Below, piece after piece: positions 1 through 10,687 of a stretch of DNA of 64,000 nucleotides. This DNA comes from Pomphorhynchus laevis (lineage: Eukaryota > Acanthocephala > Palaeacanthocephala > Echinorhynchida > Pomphorhynchidae): NCBI GenBank assembly GCA_012934845.2, contig WNNJ02003613.1:62001-126000 (forward strand), given 5' to 3'. The notes under the pieces were generated by a model. It saw nothing but the letters and a program-made list of their open reading frames with translations, searched no databases and was not told the DNA's origin. The position numbers and the translations under genes are program-made. The first letter of the stretch is position 1. Each line of letters starts with the position of its first letter.

Positions 1-480
1 AACCAAGTGTAGAACTTAAGTTACATTAATTCATCGTAGTCGTAAACCTTAAGTTTGCTTAATTGATTTTCATTGGCTTTAATAATATTCATTCCAATTT
101 AATTTAATTTTTAATAATTTAATTAAACTATTAAAGTAATTTATTTTAGAATTTTTGTTATTTGATTTGAATACTAGTTTTATTTTGTATTTATTTGTTT
201 TATATGTGGACTTTATTTTCCCGGTAATATAACCTGGGTGTGTGTCTGTTCCTCCTCGTGGTCCCCCTGGGCACTCCTCGCAGTAAGCCAACTGCGGGAT
301 GAGCTAAACGCAGATACCCTCCTGGTGACAGACCTTACGACAGTACGATCAGGAAGCGTACTTAAATCGTAGCTACCACAATTCAATAAACAAGTCATTA
401 CAAACTCAACACACAGCTAGCGCATTCACCGTAATCAACGCGACATGACATGGCCGGGTTTTGCTGAGAAATTATCAAGT
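1..480. other. AT-rich flank without a gene
   Basis: Very AT-rich to about position 210, then mixed composition. All reading frames are short and carry no recognisable motif. The last 100 bases may be 5' leader of the RTE-type LINE that follows, but nothing in the sequence fixes its 5' end. Confidence 0.5.
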
Positions 481-576
481 GTTCCAGGTGCAAGGACGAC
501 GCCAGGACGCAAGTAAACTAGTCCGAAAGCAAAAGCGAAATCAAGAGAACAAGAACAAAAACTGGATGTAGTCAAA

Positions 577-1446
577 AGGTTCGTGTTGTATCGCTTAACA
601 TTGGCGCTCTAACTGGTAATACCGAAGAGCTTGCGAGGATGATAATAAGGAGAAATATCGATATTTGCTCATAGCAAGAGACTAGGTGCAGCGGTGCAAA
701 TCCAACGATATGAAGAAAGAACGCGATAATGATGGTTATAAGCTCTTTTACAATGGTACTGACAGGACCAGCAATGGAGTGGGCATCACCATCTCGGAAA
801 GATTCAGTGATGCTGTTTGAGAGGTTATTCGCTACGACGACTGACTGATGAAGATCACTATTATCACGGACGATTGGACAATACATGTCTTTTCAGCTTA
901 CGCGCCGCAAACAGGCCGGAGTGACTCAGATAAGGATTCCTTCTGGGAGATGTTTGCCAATCATACACGTAGCATTCCCATCGATGATTGTCTTTTGATT
1001 GCAGGAGACCTGCACGGTTAAGTTGGTCAAATTTCTGAAGGAAGTCGATGCCATTGAGGAAAGGTTATGGCCATAGAAACAAAGATGTTGATCGCATTAT
1101 TGAATTTTCGGATTCTCAAGATTTGATCATCACGAACACCTGGTTTATTAAGCGTTCATATCAGCTCCCATTGTATTACATCGGTGAAAATAAATCACAG
1201 ATCGACTTCATACTAGTGCGACGCGGGCATATGTATTCTGTGACCGACGTTAAAGTCATACCATATGAGATTATAGCCACACAGCATCGACATGTAGTCG
1301 TAGTCCTTAAGATAAAGCCGCCAAAGCAACACCATGAAAAACAAAGCGGTGCGGCTCCCATCCAGTGGTGGCGCATACATGATAAGGAGGCTGAAATGGT
1401 AGCGCAACTGCAACTGCCAGACTTGAACAGAGTGGAGGATGTGTGA
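577..1446 (+). pseudogene. RTE endonuclease remnant
   Basis: Fragments of the endonuclease that nicks target DNA to prime LINE reverse transcription. Visible landmarks are the N-terminal LNIGALTG, a central FSAYAPQTG (about 893-920), LLIAGDLHG before 1020 where a stop follows, then DRIIEFSDSQDLIITNTWF and the C-terminal QIDFILV box near 1198-1220. The last part is open from 1048 to 1446. The usual GDFN-like motif is degraded to GDLHG. Confidence 0.75.
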
Positions 1447-1461
1447 AACAAAACAAAAAAT

Positions 1462-3250
1462 GTGTTCCACAATGCAGCACGTAAGATACTGGGGATGACT
1501 AAGCCTGGGAAACGTTACATCAACCGAGATACTTGGCTTTGGACCGACGAAGTGAAAATCAAGGTACGCAAGAAGAAACGATTGTATCACAAGTTCCTTG
1601 ATGACAAATCTCCGAAAGCTTGGCAAAAATACCTCGAAGGCGAGCGAAACGCAAAGAATGCTGTCGCTGTTACCCGAGCTATCCATTATATAAAGGTAAA
1701 CACAAAGTTAGATACCAGAGATGGAGAACGAGATCTCTTTCGACTTGTAAAACGGAGACACCAGCAAATCAAGGATATCGAAAGGTTCTATTGTACCATG
1801 ATAAAATCGCCAAAATTATCGTAAGCCGGCCAGCAGTATTGGAAAGGTGGCGTTAATACTTCAAAGAAATTTCTACTAAAGAATTCCCGCACCTACCGAT
1901 CCCACAAGCTCCAGCAGTACTCGGTCCCATACGCCCATCGTTACAGAAGAAGTTGAATAAGCAATAAGACAGATAAAGGCAGGAAAGCAGCAGGTCCAGA
2001 TGACATTTCATCCGAGATATGGAAGGTTAGATGTTGGAATCATGTTCACTGGATTACAAATTTCTTCAATTAAGTCATCGAAGAGGAAAATATACCTAAC
2101 GACTGGGATAATAGTATAGCAATACCAATCTGGAAAAGGAAGGATATCCCAGCCGATTGTTGCAATTATCGCCCGATCAGACTACTACCTAACACCTTAA
2201 AGATCTTCGAGCGCATGCTTGATAGACGGAAACATAGTGTCGCGAAAAGTAGCATCAACCAGGTAGGTTTCGAAAAGCATCGAGAAAAATGCAAACCCTT
2301 TCATGTTGCATTTCTCGATTTGGAAAAGGCATTTGACCGTGGTCCGCATGAACTTATTTGGCATGCCTTGAGTTTACATTATGTCCCAGAAAGACCAGTT
2401 CGATGTATCCTGTTCCTCTATCGCGACTCAAAGGGTAGAGTATGAGCCCGGCCGGAGTTTCTAGGCGGTTTCGAGTATCCGTCGGAGTTCATCAAGGAAG
2501 CGACATCTCCCCAATTCTGTTCTTTCTCGCAATGAATTCAATAATTAGTGGGATACAACATCAGGCACCATATACTATATTATACGCCGATGACGTTTTC
2601 TTGGCATCAAACGACAAGACGGATCTCGAAAATCAAGTACAGTTTTGGAGTGACCGATTAGCACATCATGGCTTACGTTTGAACCACCGAATCATGGAAT
2701 GAACCTGATTCGGACCGAAAGCTTCAAATATCTCGGATCGATACTCTCTGCTGAAGGTTACTTTAGGGCTTAGGTGAATGCGAGGATCAATGCTGCATGG
2801 ACTAAGTGGCGTGCACTGACGAGGGTTATGTGCGATCGATATATGAAGGATAGTATCAAATCCAAAATGTATCAAAAAGTGATTCGTTCTGCTTCTTTGG
2901 TAGGTGCCGAGTGCTGGCCAATTACAAAGATCGCTGAAAATCGCATAGCTGTCATGGAGACTAAGATGCTGAGATGGACAAGTGGAGTCGCTCGCTTCGA
3001 CCACGGTATTGCGCCAATAAATGACAAAATGCGAGAAGCCCGTCTTCGGTGGTTCGGTCACACTCTGCGTACAAATGAAGAATCAATGACGAAAACGGGT
3101 ATGAACATACAAGTAGATAGCAAAAGCCCGAAAGGTAAACCAAAGCAGCGATGGCTTGACACAGTAAGCAAGCTGCTCGATCGCACCAGAATCTGGCCCA
3201 CAACCGTGCTATATGAAGGACGCGTTTATTATAAGCCGACCCCGCTTCCA
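1462..3250 (+). pseudogene. RTE reverse transcriptase and C-terminal tail remnant
   Basis: The linker frame 1462-1824 is basic and ends in FRLVKRRHQQIKDIERFY-like sequence typical of RTE ORF2. RT motifs follow: GPDDISSEIW near 1996, NYRPIRLLP-like near 2167, AFDRGPHELIW (2330-2362), a VHQGSDISPILF box (about 2487-2523) and YADD at 2582-2593. The frame 2774-3250 is the thumb and tail, with RLRWFGHTLR and a PKGKPKQRWLD segment. At least three frame changes separate the blocks, so no full-length protein is encoded. Confidence 0.75.
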
Positions 3251-3427
3251 TACGGGATTAATGGCAAAAGAAAAGAAGATTCATTTGTTTTATTTGTATG
3301 TTTTATTCCTGTTTTACATTTTCATACTTTTAAACTCACTGAAATCATGTAATTTCAGGGCAAAGAAGCATCACCGCACTGCTGTTGATGGTGTTATATA
3401 ATGCAAAATTATGATTACACTAGCAGT

Positions 3428-3456
3428 CTGAAGATGGTAACAGTTCGTTACTGAAA
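3428..3456 (+). ncRNA. Hammerhead-ribozyme-like core 1
   Basis: CTGAAGA (3428-3434) fits the hammerhead consensus CUGANGA. A 6-bp stem II follows (GGTAAC 3436-3441 with GTTACT 3447-3452, loop AGTTC), then GAAA (3453-3456). A 4-bp stem III (AATT/AATT) can form downstream. I do not find a convincing stem I, so this is probably an inactive relic. Confidence 0.45.
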
Positions 3457-3584
3457 ATTTGCAATGACAATTATCTTTTAAATAAAATTCTAAAAAATTC
3501 CTTTGTGCTATTTATTATTGGCAATTGGAATGGGAGTATTTATTAGTGGAGAAAGTGAAGTAAAATATTTATTTAATCTCGAAT

Positions 3585-3613
3585 TTTCAATAGCCTACTG
3601 CTATCATCTTCAG
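3585..3613 (-). ncRNA. Hammerhead-ribozyme-like core 2
   Basis: Read on the minus strand: CTGAAGA (3613-3607), stem II GATAGC with GCTATT around a 5-nt loop AGTAG, then GAAA (3588-3585). The layout matches core 1 but the stem bases differ. A near-identical copy with about 75 bp of shared 3' flank lies at 44545-44640. Stem I pairing is poor, so activity is doubtful. Confidence 0.45.
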
Positions 3614-3639
3614 GAGTAAATGTTACAAAATATTTTTAC

Positions 3640-5554
3640 AATTTAAGTATTTTCAAAGCTGTCAACTGCATACTTAGTTTGGCAAGAAGTATGGCGATCA
3701 AGGAAGTTTTGAAGTGTTTAAGCGACGTCAATGATTATGTGTCACGAGGAAGTTTGTTCCAAAGGCGTGGTGCAGCGATGGTGAACGCACGATATCCGTA
3801 ATTACCGTTGTGACAAGGGACGAAAAGCGAGTAGTAGCGATGACTTCTTAGGGATAGACCAGTCGTCATTTAGAGTGCGCTATCAGGAAGATATAGATAA
3901 TAAGGGTTGTGCCGGAATTTGATTTGCTATGCAAGTGTGAGAATTTGGGAGGTTATGCGGCTCGGAATGTCGAGCCAGTTAAGGATGCGGAGGGTGTTGG
4001 AGATGTGGTTGTACTTGCAAAGGCGGAAGATGACTCTAGCAGCCGTATGCAGAATCCTAAGACCTAAGCAATATTCGAGAATCCGAGAAGATCTAAGCAA
4101 TATTCTAGACTAGGCATGAAAAGGCTGGAGATTAAAATAGCTGTCGATTTCACGTCGAGGTTTCTACGGACACTTCGGATGTCACGGAGGATGAGAGAGT
4201 GTAAACTGATCTTGCTACGAATGAAAAGCAGAAACGAGAGATTATTGTCAAAAGGGACACCGAGGATTGTCATGATAGTCACTTCTGGTAGACGGAAATT
4301 GTGTATGCATACTGGAAAATCGAGGGAGTAAGAGTGGCGCGGTGTTATCCACATCATGTTAGATTTCTCGTTGTTTAAAACATACGGATTGAACAAAGAT
4401 ATGCGTGAATTGCAGAGAGGCAAGACGATGCATCGGAAGCGAGGTTGAATGCAGATGTGAGTGTGCATGATGCATAGATTACTATATCGTCAGCGTACTG
4501 AATAACTTCAAAGCCAAAAGGGACCACGATGGAAGATTAATAACCAAGAAAAAGGATGAAAAGAAGCGGCCCTAGAACGGATCTTTGTGGTACACCCGCA
4601 GCTGAGAGGAACCGGCGAGAAGAGTTGGAGTTGGAGACTACGTGATAAGAGCGATTTGAGAGGTAGGATTTGAACCAAGAAATGACATAAAACGAGAAGC
4701 AGTAACGTTGTCTGAGACATAAGAGAAGTGTAGTGTGATCAACTACATCGAAGGCGGAGGATAAATCAAGTGAAATTACAAGGCTTACTAGATGTTTGTC
4801 AAGAGCAAGAAGTAGATCATTGTAGAGTTTTGTGCATGCAGTCATAGTAGAATGTTGTGGTCGATATGCAGATTGAAAAGGTGGAAACAGAATTTGATGA
4901 TATATAGTTGCTTACCTGTCTGAGGATGAGACGCTCGAAAAGTTTTGAGATGTTCGGAAGATTTGATATTGGTCTATAGGAGGAGGCGGAACTGGAATGA
5001 AGATGATGCTTCTTTAATAATGGACAAACTATGACATGTTTGAACGACGAAGGGTAGTGTGATAAATGAATAGACATGTTGAAGACACTTGTGAGATAAG
5101 GGCTGATGGTGTCACTTAGTAACTTTAGAATATATGTTGGAACAGGATCGAGAGGATAGGTTGAATTGGGTAATCGTGCTAGGGCATCAGATACGCTTTC
5201 GATAGATAAAAGTGAAAAATGAAACAGTTCAGTATGATATGGGGCTAGGTAGGGGGAACTAGAAAATAATGGTACGTGGATTGAGGTCAAAGTTCGAGCT
5301 ATTTTGGGTTGCAAATGAGATGCGAATTCGTTGGAAGAGATAGAGATAGACGTGACGGATTTGTTTTTACCCAAAAGGTTATTAAAGGATTTCCACGCGT
5401 GTTGATGATTGTCACGCAAAGATGTTTTGCTTTGCAAGTATGAGGAGCATTTTAAGTTCAGAAGATATCGGTATTTGCGTCGAAATTCGAGGTATTCTGA
5501 GTAAGATGAGTTTAATAGCTCGGTGATATTACGACGACGGAATCTTAAGTGCAT
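3640..5554 (-). pseudogene. LINE A reverse transcriptase and C-terminal tail remnant
   Basis: Frame 5554-4817 runs from the linker through SSYRPISNLPNISKLFERL. Frame 4845-4537 has LDLSSAFDVVDHTTLL and GVPQRSVLGPLLF. The YADD box lies at 4497-4486. The C-terminal tail, with LWNKLPRD-type sequence near 3760-3740, follows in broken frames down to 3640. Confidence 0.75.
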
Positions 5555-5686
5555 TCGGTGAAGGTGTCGTAAGGAGCGCTTTGCTCTTCGGCAATCGCTA
5601 TCGAACCAGGGCGCTCATGACTTGCGGCGAGGCGTGCATTGTTTGAACGGCAAAATCATATCGAGTATGCCAATAAGTTCAGTGCT

Positions 5687-6585
5687 CTACATGTTGGTTA
5701 AGTCGTCAAGTGAAGTGTTAGTAAAGGCGGTAAAAATTAGGAGTTGGGACGAGAGAAGGTTTATACGCAAGTTATTTAGATCAAGTTGTTTCCATGGACG
5801 ATATATATGGGGATGAGTAGGGTGTGGAGGATCATTGGTTTCAATGTTAATAATGAGAAGGTAATGGTCGGATAACACCGTTTCATCTTTCAGAGAAACG
5901 GTGTTACAAGTAGACAATGATCGAACAAAGATGCAATCAATGGTGCCACCTTGGATATGAGTGGATTCGGTTGGGATATATATGAAACCAAAGTCTGATA
6001 ATGTCTTGAGTAGGTGTACGAGTGAGCGCATGATGGTGTGTCAAGTCGAATGTTGAGGTCACCAAGAATAATGACGGGAGATGATGTAATGCTTAGGTAA
6101 GAGAGCATATCAAAGAGTTCGTCAAAGAATGTACGAGATGGCGCAGATGAGCCTGGTCGATAGATAAGGGCGAAACAAATTCGTCTATTGAAGTGTATAG
6201 CGTTAAAGCACATAAGCTCGAATAACGTAGGGGCAACTGGAAAGTTTAGAACATGTAACGATATAACGGACAAAGAAAAGGAAAGTAGACCGCCATGGTT
6301 GATGCTTCCTGGATCACCATGTCGAGCACGTTCAGCAACGTTTAGGTTAAGGGATACAAGTCTTCGAATGGATATGTCGTTTGTGGAATGCAAAGATTCG
6401 GTTAGGCAGAGAAGTGAAAGTAAGTTATTTTGGAATACTTCGAGTGCAAGGTCAAGTTTGTGAAGTAAGGAACGAATGTTGATGAGACCGATGTTAAGTG
6501 AGTATTTAGAAAGAGAATTTAGGGAGGATGATTTGGAGTTAAATGGCGCGAAACAACCCAAGGAAGAGGAGGGAGAATCAGACAA
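5687..6585 (-). pseudogene. LINE A endonuclease remnant
   Basis: Frame 6585-5890 contains the endonuclease start LNIGLINIRSLLHKLD, the LTES box and FALIYRPGS, then VIILGDLNIRLD, the catalytic GDFN-type motif. A second frame (6031-5687) continues with SDHYLLIINIE, the C-terminal SDH box. One frame change near 6030 separates them. Confidence 0.75.
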
Positions 6586-6613
6586 TTTTCGCCTCGTTGT
6601 TGTTTGCGATTTA

Positions 6614-7526
6614 TTATGATGTCATATGGAGGGTGGTGATATATTTGGTTGAATTTCGGCGGAAATTAAATGATTTTTTTTGCAAACGAATAACTCGGTT
6701 ATTGCGAATTATAAATTTACGCGAAGTATCCGCCAAACCTTTTTCGTGCAATTGTTTTCTGAGTAATTTTAGTGCTTCCACCTCAGGTGGTGAGAGATCC
6801 GGGCTTACATAAACGTTGTGAAATCGAGTCGATTCCCTGTTTGTAGGCATTGTTCAGAATTGACGTGGTGGTTGCTTTATCAGATGTAACAAGTATCCAT
6901 GGAGGAATATCTTGAAGTTTTGCAGGGAGTCGGCATAAATGCAAACGACATGTTGATGCACAAAACACGTTCAACGATGCGATAAGATCCGATACTAAAG
7001 CAAGATCGTCTGATGAATTAGGTAGTCCTCGTATTATTACGTTTGACGAGCGCCGTTGTTGCCTATCACATGCTTGAATTATTGTTAGGGGAGATGTTGA
7101 TTAACCATCGAATTGAGATGTTGCGAGTACTGAGCGAGTCACTTCTTTGCGGATAATAGATGCGAAAGTTTGACGAGGTATTGAGAACTCTGGATTAAAA
7201 GTTGGCACGAAAGGCGAAGAAGTGAGATTGATAGATTATATTCTTGTTTGTAAATCATTAATAGAGGAATTTGCGCTCGCTAACGACTGTTTTAAATCGG
7301 ATAGTAACTTAGCGGAACATAACCCACACAGAAAATCTCGTGTGAAAAATTCCCTGGAAACTTGGCATGGCACTTTTACGGAAGAATATTTCGGACAATG
7401 CAGCGCGGTACACTTTAAATCTAGTGAAACAAACTCCACTTGTGTGATAATAGATGACAAGGATGGTAATACACAGTTTGGAATATGTATAGCGCTAGCA
7501 GCAAGAGAAGGATTGAATTGCGACAC
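6614..7526 (-). pseudogene. LINE A ORF1 remnant
   Basis: The N-terminal part (7526-7236) has a Cys-spaced segment (CTALHC, then FLCGLCSAKL) that resembles the PHD-like finger found in other ORF1s of this window. The C-terminal part (6974-6614) has FIIRNNRVIRLQKK and a preceding RRLP-type RNA-binding segment with SNVIIRGLP-like sequence near 7050. ORF1 proteins bind the element's own RNA. Frames are interrupted between the two halves. Confidence 0.6.
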
Positions 7527-7545
7527 ATAATCTCCAAGACGAGTT

Positions 7546-7977
7546 GTTGAGATGTCGTTGTAGCGTAATGTGGAATTTTCACTATTTAGATGTAGATGGC
7601 TTTTTATAGATCGTGATCAGTTTATTTCTTTAGAATTACCGTTTTCACAGTTTTGAGCAAAGCAGTCCACGCAAGTACGACCAGCTTTAGCACAGATGCA
7701 TCTTCAACATATTGAGTTTTTACTGTTACAGGAACAGCAATGTGAAGAAGTAGACATTACTCGGTTGGATGTTCTTGAGATAGTTTTGCTTGTGTAAGTA
7801 GCTTTAATCAACAATTTTTATCAAGTATCTTTATATTTTTATAGACTTATAGCAACAATTCGTGAGAATTCATATAAATTTTGAGTTGTAAAAATCTTGA
7901 CGTTTAAAATATCTGAATTTTAGAAAATTTATATATTATAATAATTGAATGAATAATTGCATACACGAGCGAATATC
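7546..7977. other. AT-rich spacer containing a Cys-rich relic
   Basis: No gene-length frame. A cysteine-rich relic on the minus strand (7631-7770) is listed separately. The rest is low-complexity AT-rich DNA. Confidence 0.4.
7631..7770 (-). pseudogene. CXC-type (tesmin/TSO1-like) zinc-binding relic
   Basis: The minus strand reads CCSCNSKNSIC, a stop, then RCICAKAGRTCVDCF followed by AQNCEN. This C-x-C-rich pattern, ending in GR-x-C-x2-C and C-x-N, is like the CXC-type cysteine motif seen in some retroelement and DNA-binding proteins. One internal stop and no extended frame mean it is a fossil. The parent gene is unknown. Confidence 0.4.
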
Positions 7978-8724
7978 ATCATTTGGTCGGCTTCATCAAT
8001 TATCCTCGTGTGAATTCTTTAATCCTAGATGCAGCACTGTACACTACAATCAGCGTAGGTGGACCTCATCAGCAGTGAGCCTACGCCTACATTTCGTGTT
8101 TCGGTCCTTTAATGATCTGCTGAAATTTTCCTCTGCTGCCTTTCTGTAAAAACAAACGATACAGTTTGTAAGGAAAACATTTCCACTTGTGCAAACTGTA
8201 CGTTGTTTCCGTCTTTTGTAACAAAATGACGGAGATAGCACTACAGTTGCCGGAAACAACCGACAATCTGTCTTTTGAATCTTCTTGAGAGGAAACCGGA
8301 ATCTGCCAGGTTAATAGAATGAATAATTGCATACACGTAATTAATTAACGTAATTAATTGCATACACGTATGCAATTATTCATTATATTAACCTGGCAGA
8401 TTCCGGTTTCCTGTCAAGAAGATTTAAAAGACAGATTGTCGGTTGTTTCCGGCAACTGTAGTGCTATCTCCGTCATTTTGTTACAAAAGACGGAAACAAC
8501 GTACAGTTTGCACAAGTGGAAATGTTTTCCTTACAAACTGTATCGTTTGTTTTTACAGAAAGGCAGCAGAGGAAAATTTCAGCAGATCATTAAAGGACCG
8601 AAACACGAAATGTAGGCGTAGGCTCACTGCTGATGAGGTCCACCTACGCTGATTGTAGTGTACAGTGCTGCATCTAGGATTAAAGAATTCACACGAGGAT
8701 AATTGATGAAGCCGACCAAATGAT
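7978..8724. repeat. Large foldback (inverted repeat) element
   Basis: Left arm about 7978-8335 and right arm about 8368-8724 are reverse complements with only scattered differences, joined by a loop of about 30 bp. The outer ends read ATCATTTGGTCGGC and GCCGACCAAATGAT. Mirror-image short frames (8259-8050 minus, 8443-8652 plus) are a result of the symmetry, and no transposase is visible. No clear target duplication was found. It directly abuts the 3' tail of LINE F. Confidence 0.85.
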
Positions 8725-8762
8725 TATAATAATAATTATTATTATTCCAATACATACCAAAG

Positions 8763-10607
8763 ACGTCGTAAATCGACGTCTAACATTAGCAAACATAAAA
8801 TTCATTTGTCCGTCTCTTGAAACAATACTAATGAACTTATACATAAAATCATCAACAATGTTTACTGGTAGTGATCCGATATTTTCAAAAGAGGGTTTCA
8901 CTCAAGGTGACCCTTTGGCCATGGCTGCATTTGCCGTTTCGACTCTACCACTCATCCTTCATATTCAAAAATGTTTACCATCCGTGATTCAACGATGGTA
9001 CGCAGACGATGCAAACTTTGTCGGTCCTAGCGATGATTTATCTAGATCCTGGGAAATACTAAAAACAATAGGCCCAAAATTTGGATATTACGTTAATCCA
9101 CTAAAGACACAGCTGCTAATACACAAGGAACATGAATTCGACACTAGCAACTTCTCTGGCTGTAAAATAAAGAAGCGTGCTATCGAAGTACTCGGAACTC
9201 CCATTGGAGCAGAAGCTGATGTTTTGGATATTATAAAAAACAGGGTAACATCCTGGGCATCCACACTTGAAAGATTAGTTGAAGTTAGTAAAATTGATCG
9301 ACAAACTGCTTATTCCGGGTTAATACACTCTGTGCAATGGAAATGGATATATACTTACAGAACAGTACCAATGTGCACGGATGTCACTCGATGTCTTAAA
9401 AACCTATTGTATAGCGGTTTTATTGAGTCAATCACACAAGCGAAAATTGAACAAGCACATAAAGAATTATTAACTCTACCGTTCTAGTTAGGGGGCATTG
9501 GGTTAGTTGATCCGGAATACATCGCTGACTTGGAGTACGATTATTCTCGTAGAATGTACGAAACCTATCGAGACGGATATACGAGAGAAAATCTGAGGGA
9601 TGTTCAAACTCAAGCAGCTAGAAATATTTCATACATGAGATTAAATGTAGCCAAATCGAGGAAAGAATTAATACTAAAATCTCTACCATCGGATTACTTT
9701 AAGATATTGGCACATGCTAGTTACAAGGGAGCTTCATCGTGGCTATCTTCCCTACCTCTACGTCACGAGGGGTTTCGGCTTACAAACAATGAGTTTAGCG
9801 ATGCATTAGCAGGTCGCTATGGATGGTCTTTGCGAGCATTAGAAAATAAAAAAATGCATATGTTCTTCAGAAATGACTATCAATCATGCATTTTCGTGCA
9901 AGACCGGAGCGCTACCATCTATCAGGCATAATGAAGTAAGGGATATATTTTCTCATCTCTTAAGCGGGATATGCAGTGGCGTGGAGGTTGAACCAGTATT
10001 AGCAACCGTTCCATCTGATTATCGTTTTAACAACAATAGCACAAGCATATCGAAAGAAGCGCGTCTGGATGTTGTATGTAGTGGACTATTCGGAAGCCGG
10101 TTTGAGCGGACATTTTTGGATGTCGCGATATTTAATGTACATGCTCCCTCTAACTCCCGAACTGAGTGTAAGGCTGACTTTGAATACCATGAAAAACGGA
10201 AAATTTCGAAGTATGGAGAGCGAATTTTAAGTTTAGAACAGGCGCATTTCAGTCCGTTAATTTTTTCGTCTTCAGGAGGATCAAGTCAGGAATCTAATAG
10301 GATAATGAAGCAAATAGCGTCAAAATTAAGCTCAAAACGCGAACTCCCATATCCTCAAATAATAAAAAATATACGAGCGAAAATTTCATATGCCTTAGCT
10401 CGTGCTGCATCTGCCTGTTTAAGAGCGCCACGCTCTACATATGGAAAACCTATTCACGATAATTTTCGATCAACAGAAGAGATGTCACGAAAGCCGGAAG
10501 ATTTGAATTAAATAAAAATAACTTAGCTTATGATTGGATTTTTGAATTCTTTACTTTTGGTCACATTCTTGTATGTTTTACGAAAATAAAATTTTTTCTT
10601 CAAAAAA
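8763..10607 (+). mobile_element. REL-1: 5'-truncated LINE with restriction-like endonuclease
   Basis: The insertion is flanked by a 14-bp target duplication, AATACATACCAAAG, at 8749-8762 and 10608-10621, and ends in an A-rich tail. It splits the 3' UTR of LINE F. Coding is plus strand and starts inside the RT palm, so the copy is 5' truncated, which is normal for target-primed insertion. See the protein entry for domains. Confidence 0.8.
8766..10511 (+). pseudogene. REL-1 RT palm to C-terminal endonuclease
   Basis: The frame runs from RRLTLANIKFICPSL through GFTQGDPLAMAAF, the YADD box (8999-9010) and the thumb. After the RT come KGASSWLSSLPL and RYGW, a CCHC-type finger (CIC near 9857, then H and C near 9885-9897), then HNEVRDIF and ARLDVVCSGLFG with ERTFLDVAIFN, a PD-(D/E)xK restriction-like endonuclease. 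R2/NeSL/HERO-like LINEs have this order. Damage is slight: one in-frame TAG at 9485-9487 and one frame change in a run of A near 9850. Confidence 0.8.
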
Positions 10608-10687
10608 AATACATACCAAAGCCAACAGGCTATTCAGGCAGAGTCCAAATAAAAAAATAAAAAAAAACAAATGGTCAGTCAACATAG

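Larger units (their letters stand above)
560..3265 (+). mobile_element. RTE-type LINE, decayed
   Basis: Plus-strand remains, in order, of an apurinic-type endonuclease, a linker, a reverse transcriptase and a C-terminal tail, spread over several frames. The endonuclease opens near 577 with RVVSLNIGALTG, the usual start of RTE endonucleases of the craniofacial-development-protein-2-like kind. The RT keeps its YADD box (2582-2593). The tail has the RTE-like LRWFGH motif near 3047. Several stops and frame changes (for example about 690, 820, 1020, 2445 and 2700) show that it is dead. The family assignment rests on protein motifs recognised by eye. Confidence 0.8.
3266..3640. other. Non-coding spacer with two inverted hammerhead-like motifs
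   Basis: AT-rich sequence between the RTE tail and LINE A. It holds two hammerhead-like cores in opposite orientation, about 130 bp apart (listed separately). It is probably the remains of Penelope-like or other retroelement termini, but no element boundary is visible. Confidence 0.5.
3640..7545 (-). mobile_element. LINE A, CR1-like, decayed but nearly full length
   Basis: On the minus strand, from right to left: an ORF1 with a Cys-rich finger (7526-6614), endonuclease (6585-5687) and reverse transcriptase with C-terminal tail (5554 to about 3640). The order matches CR1/L2-type elements. Numerous stops and frame changes show that it is dead. The 3' end near 3640 abuts the hammerhead-bearing spacer. 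Confidence 0.75.

Noticed and set aside
8595-8641. Possible permuted (type II) hammerhead in the foldback: GGACC-GAAA ... CTGATGA-GGTCC
   Set aside because: Stem II pairs perfectly, but the sequence between GAAA and CTGATGA cannot form both a stem III and a stem I in the required places.
8050-8652. Two mirrored 69-codon frames in the foldback arms
   Set aside because: They are the same sequence in inverted arms; symmetry produces the copy, and no known domain is present.
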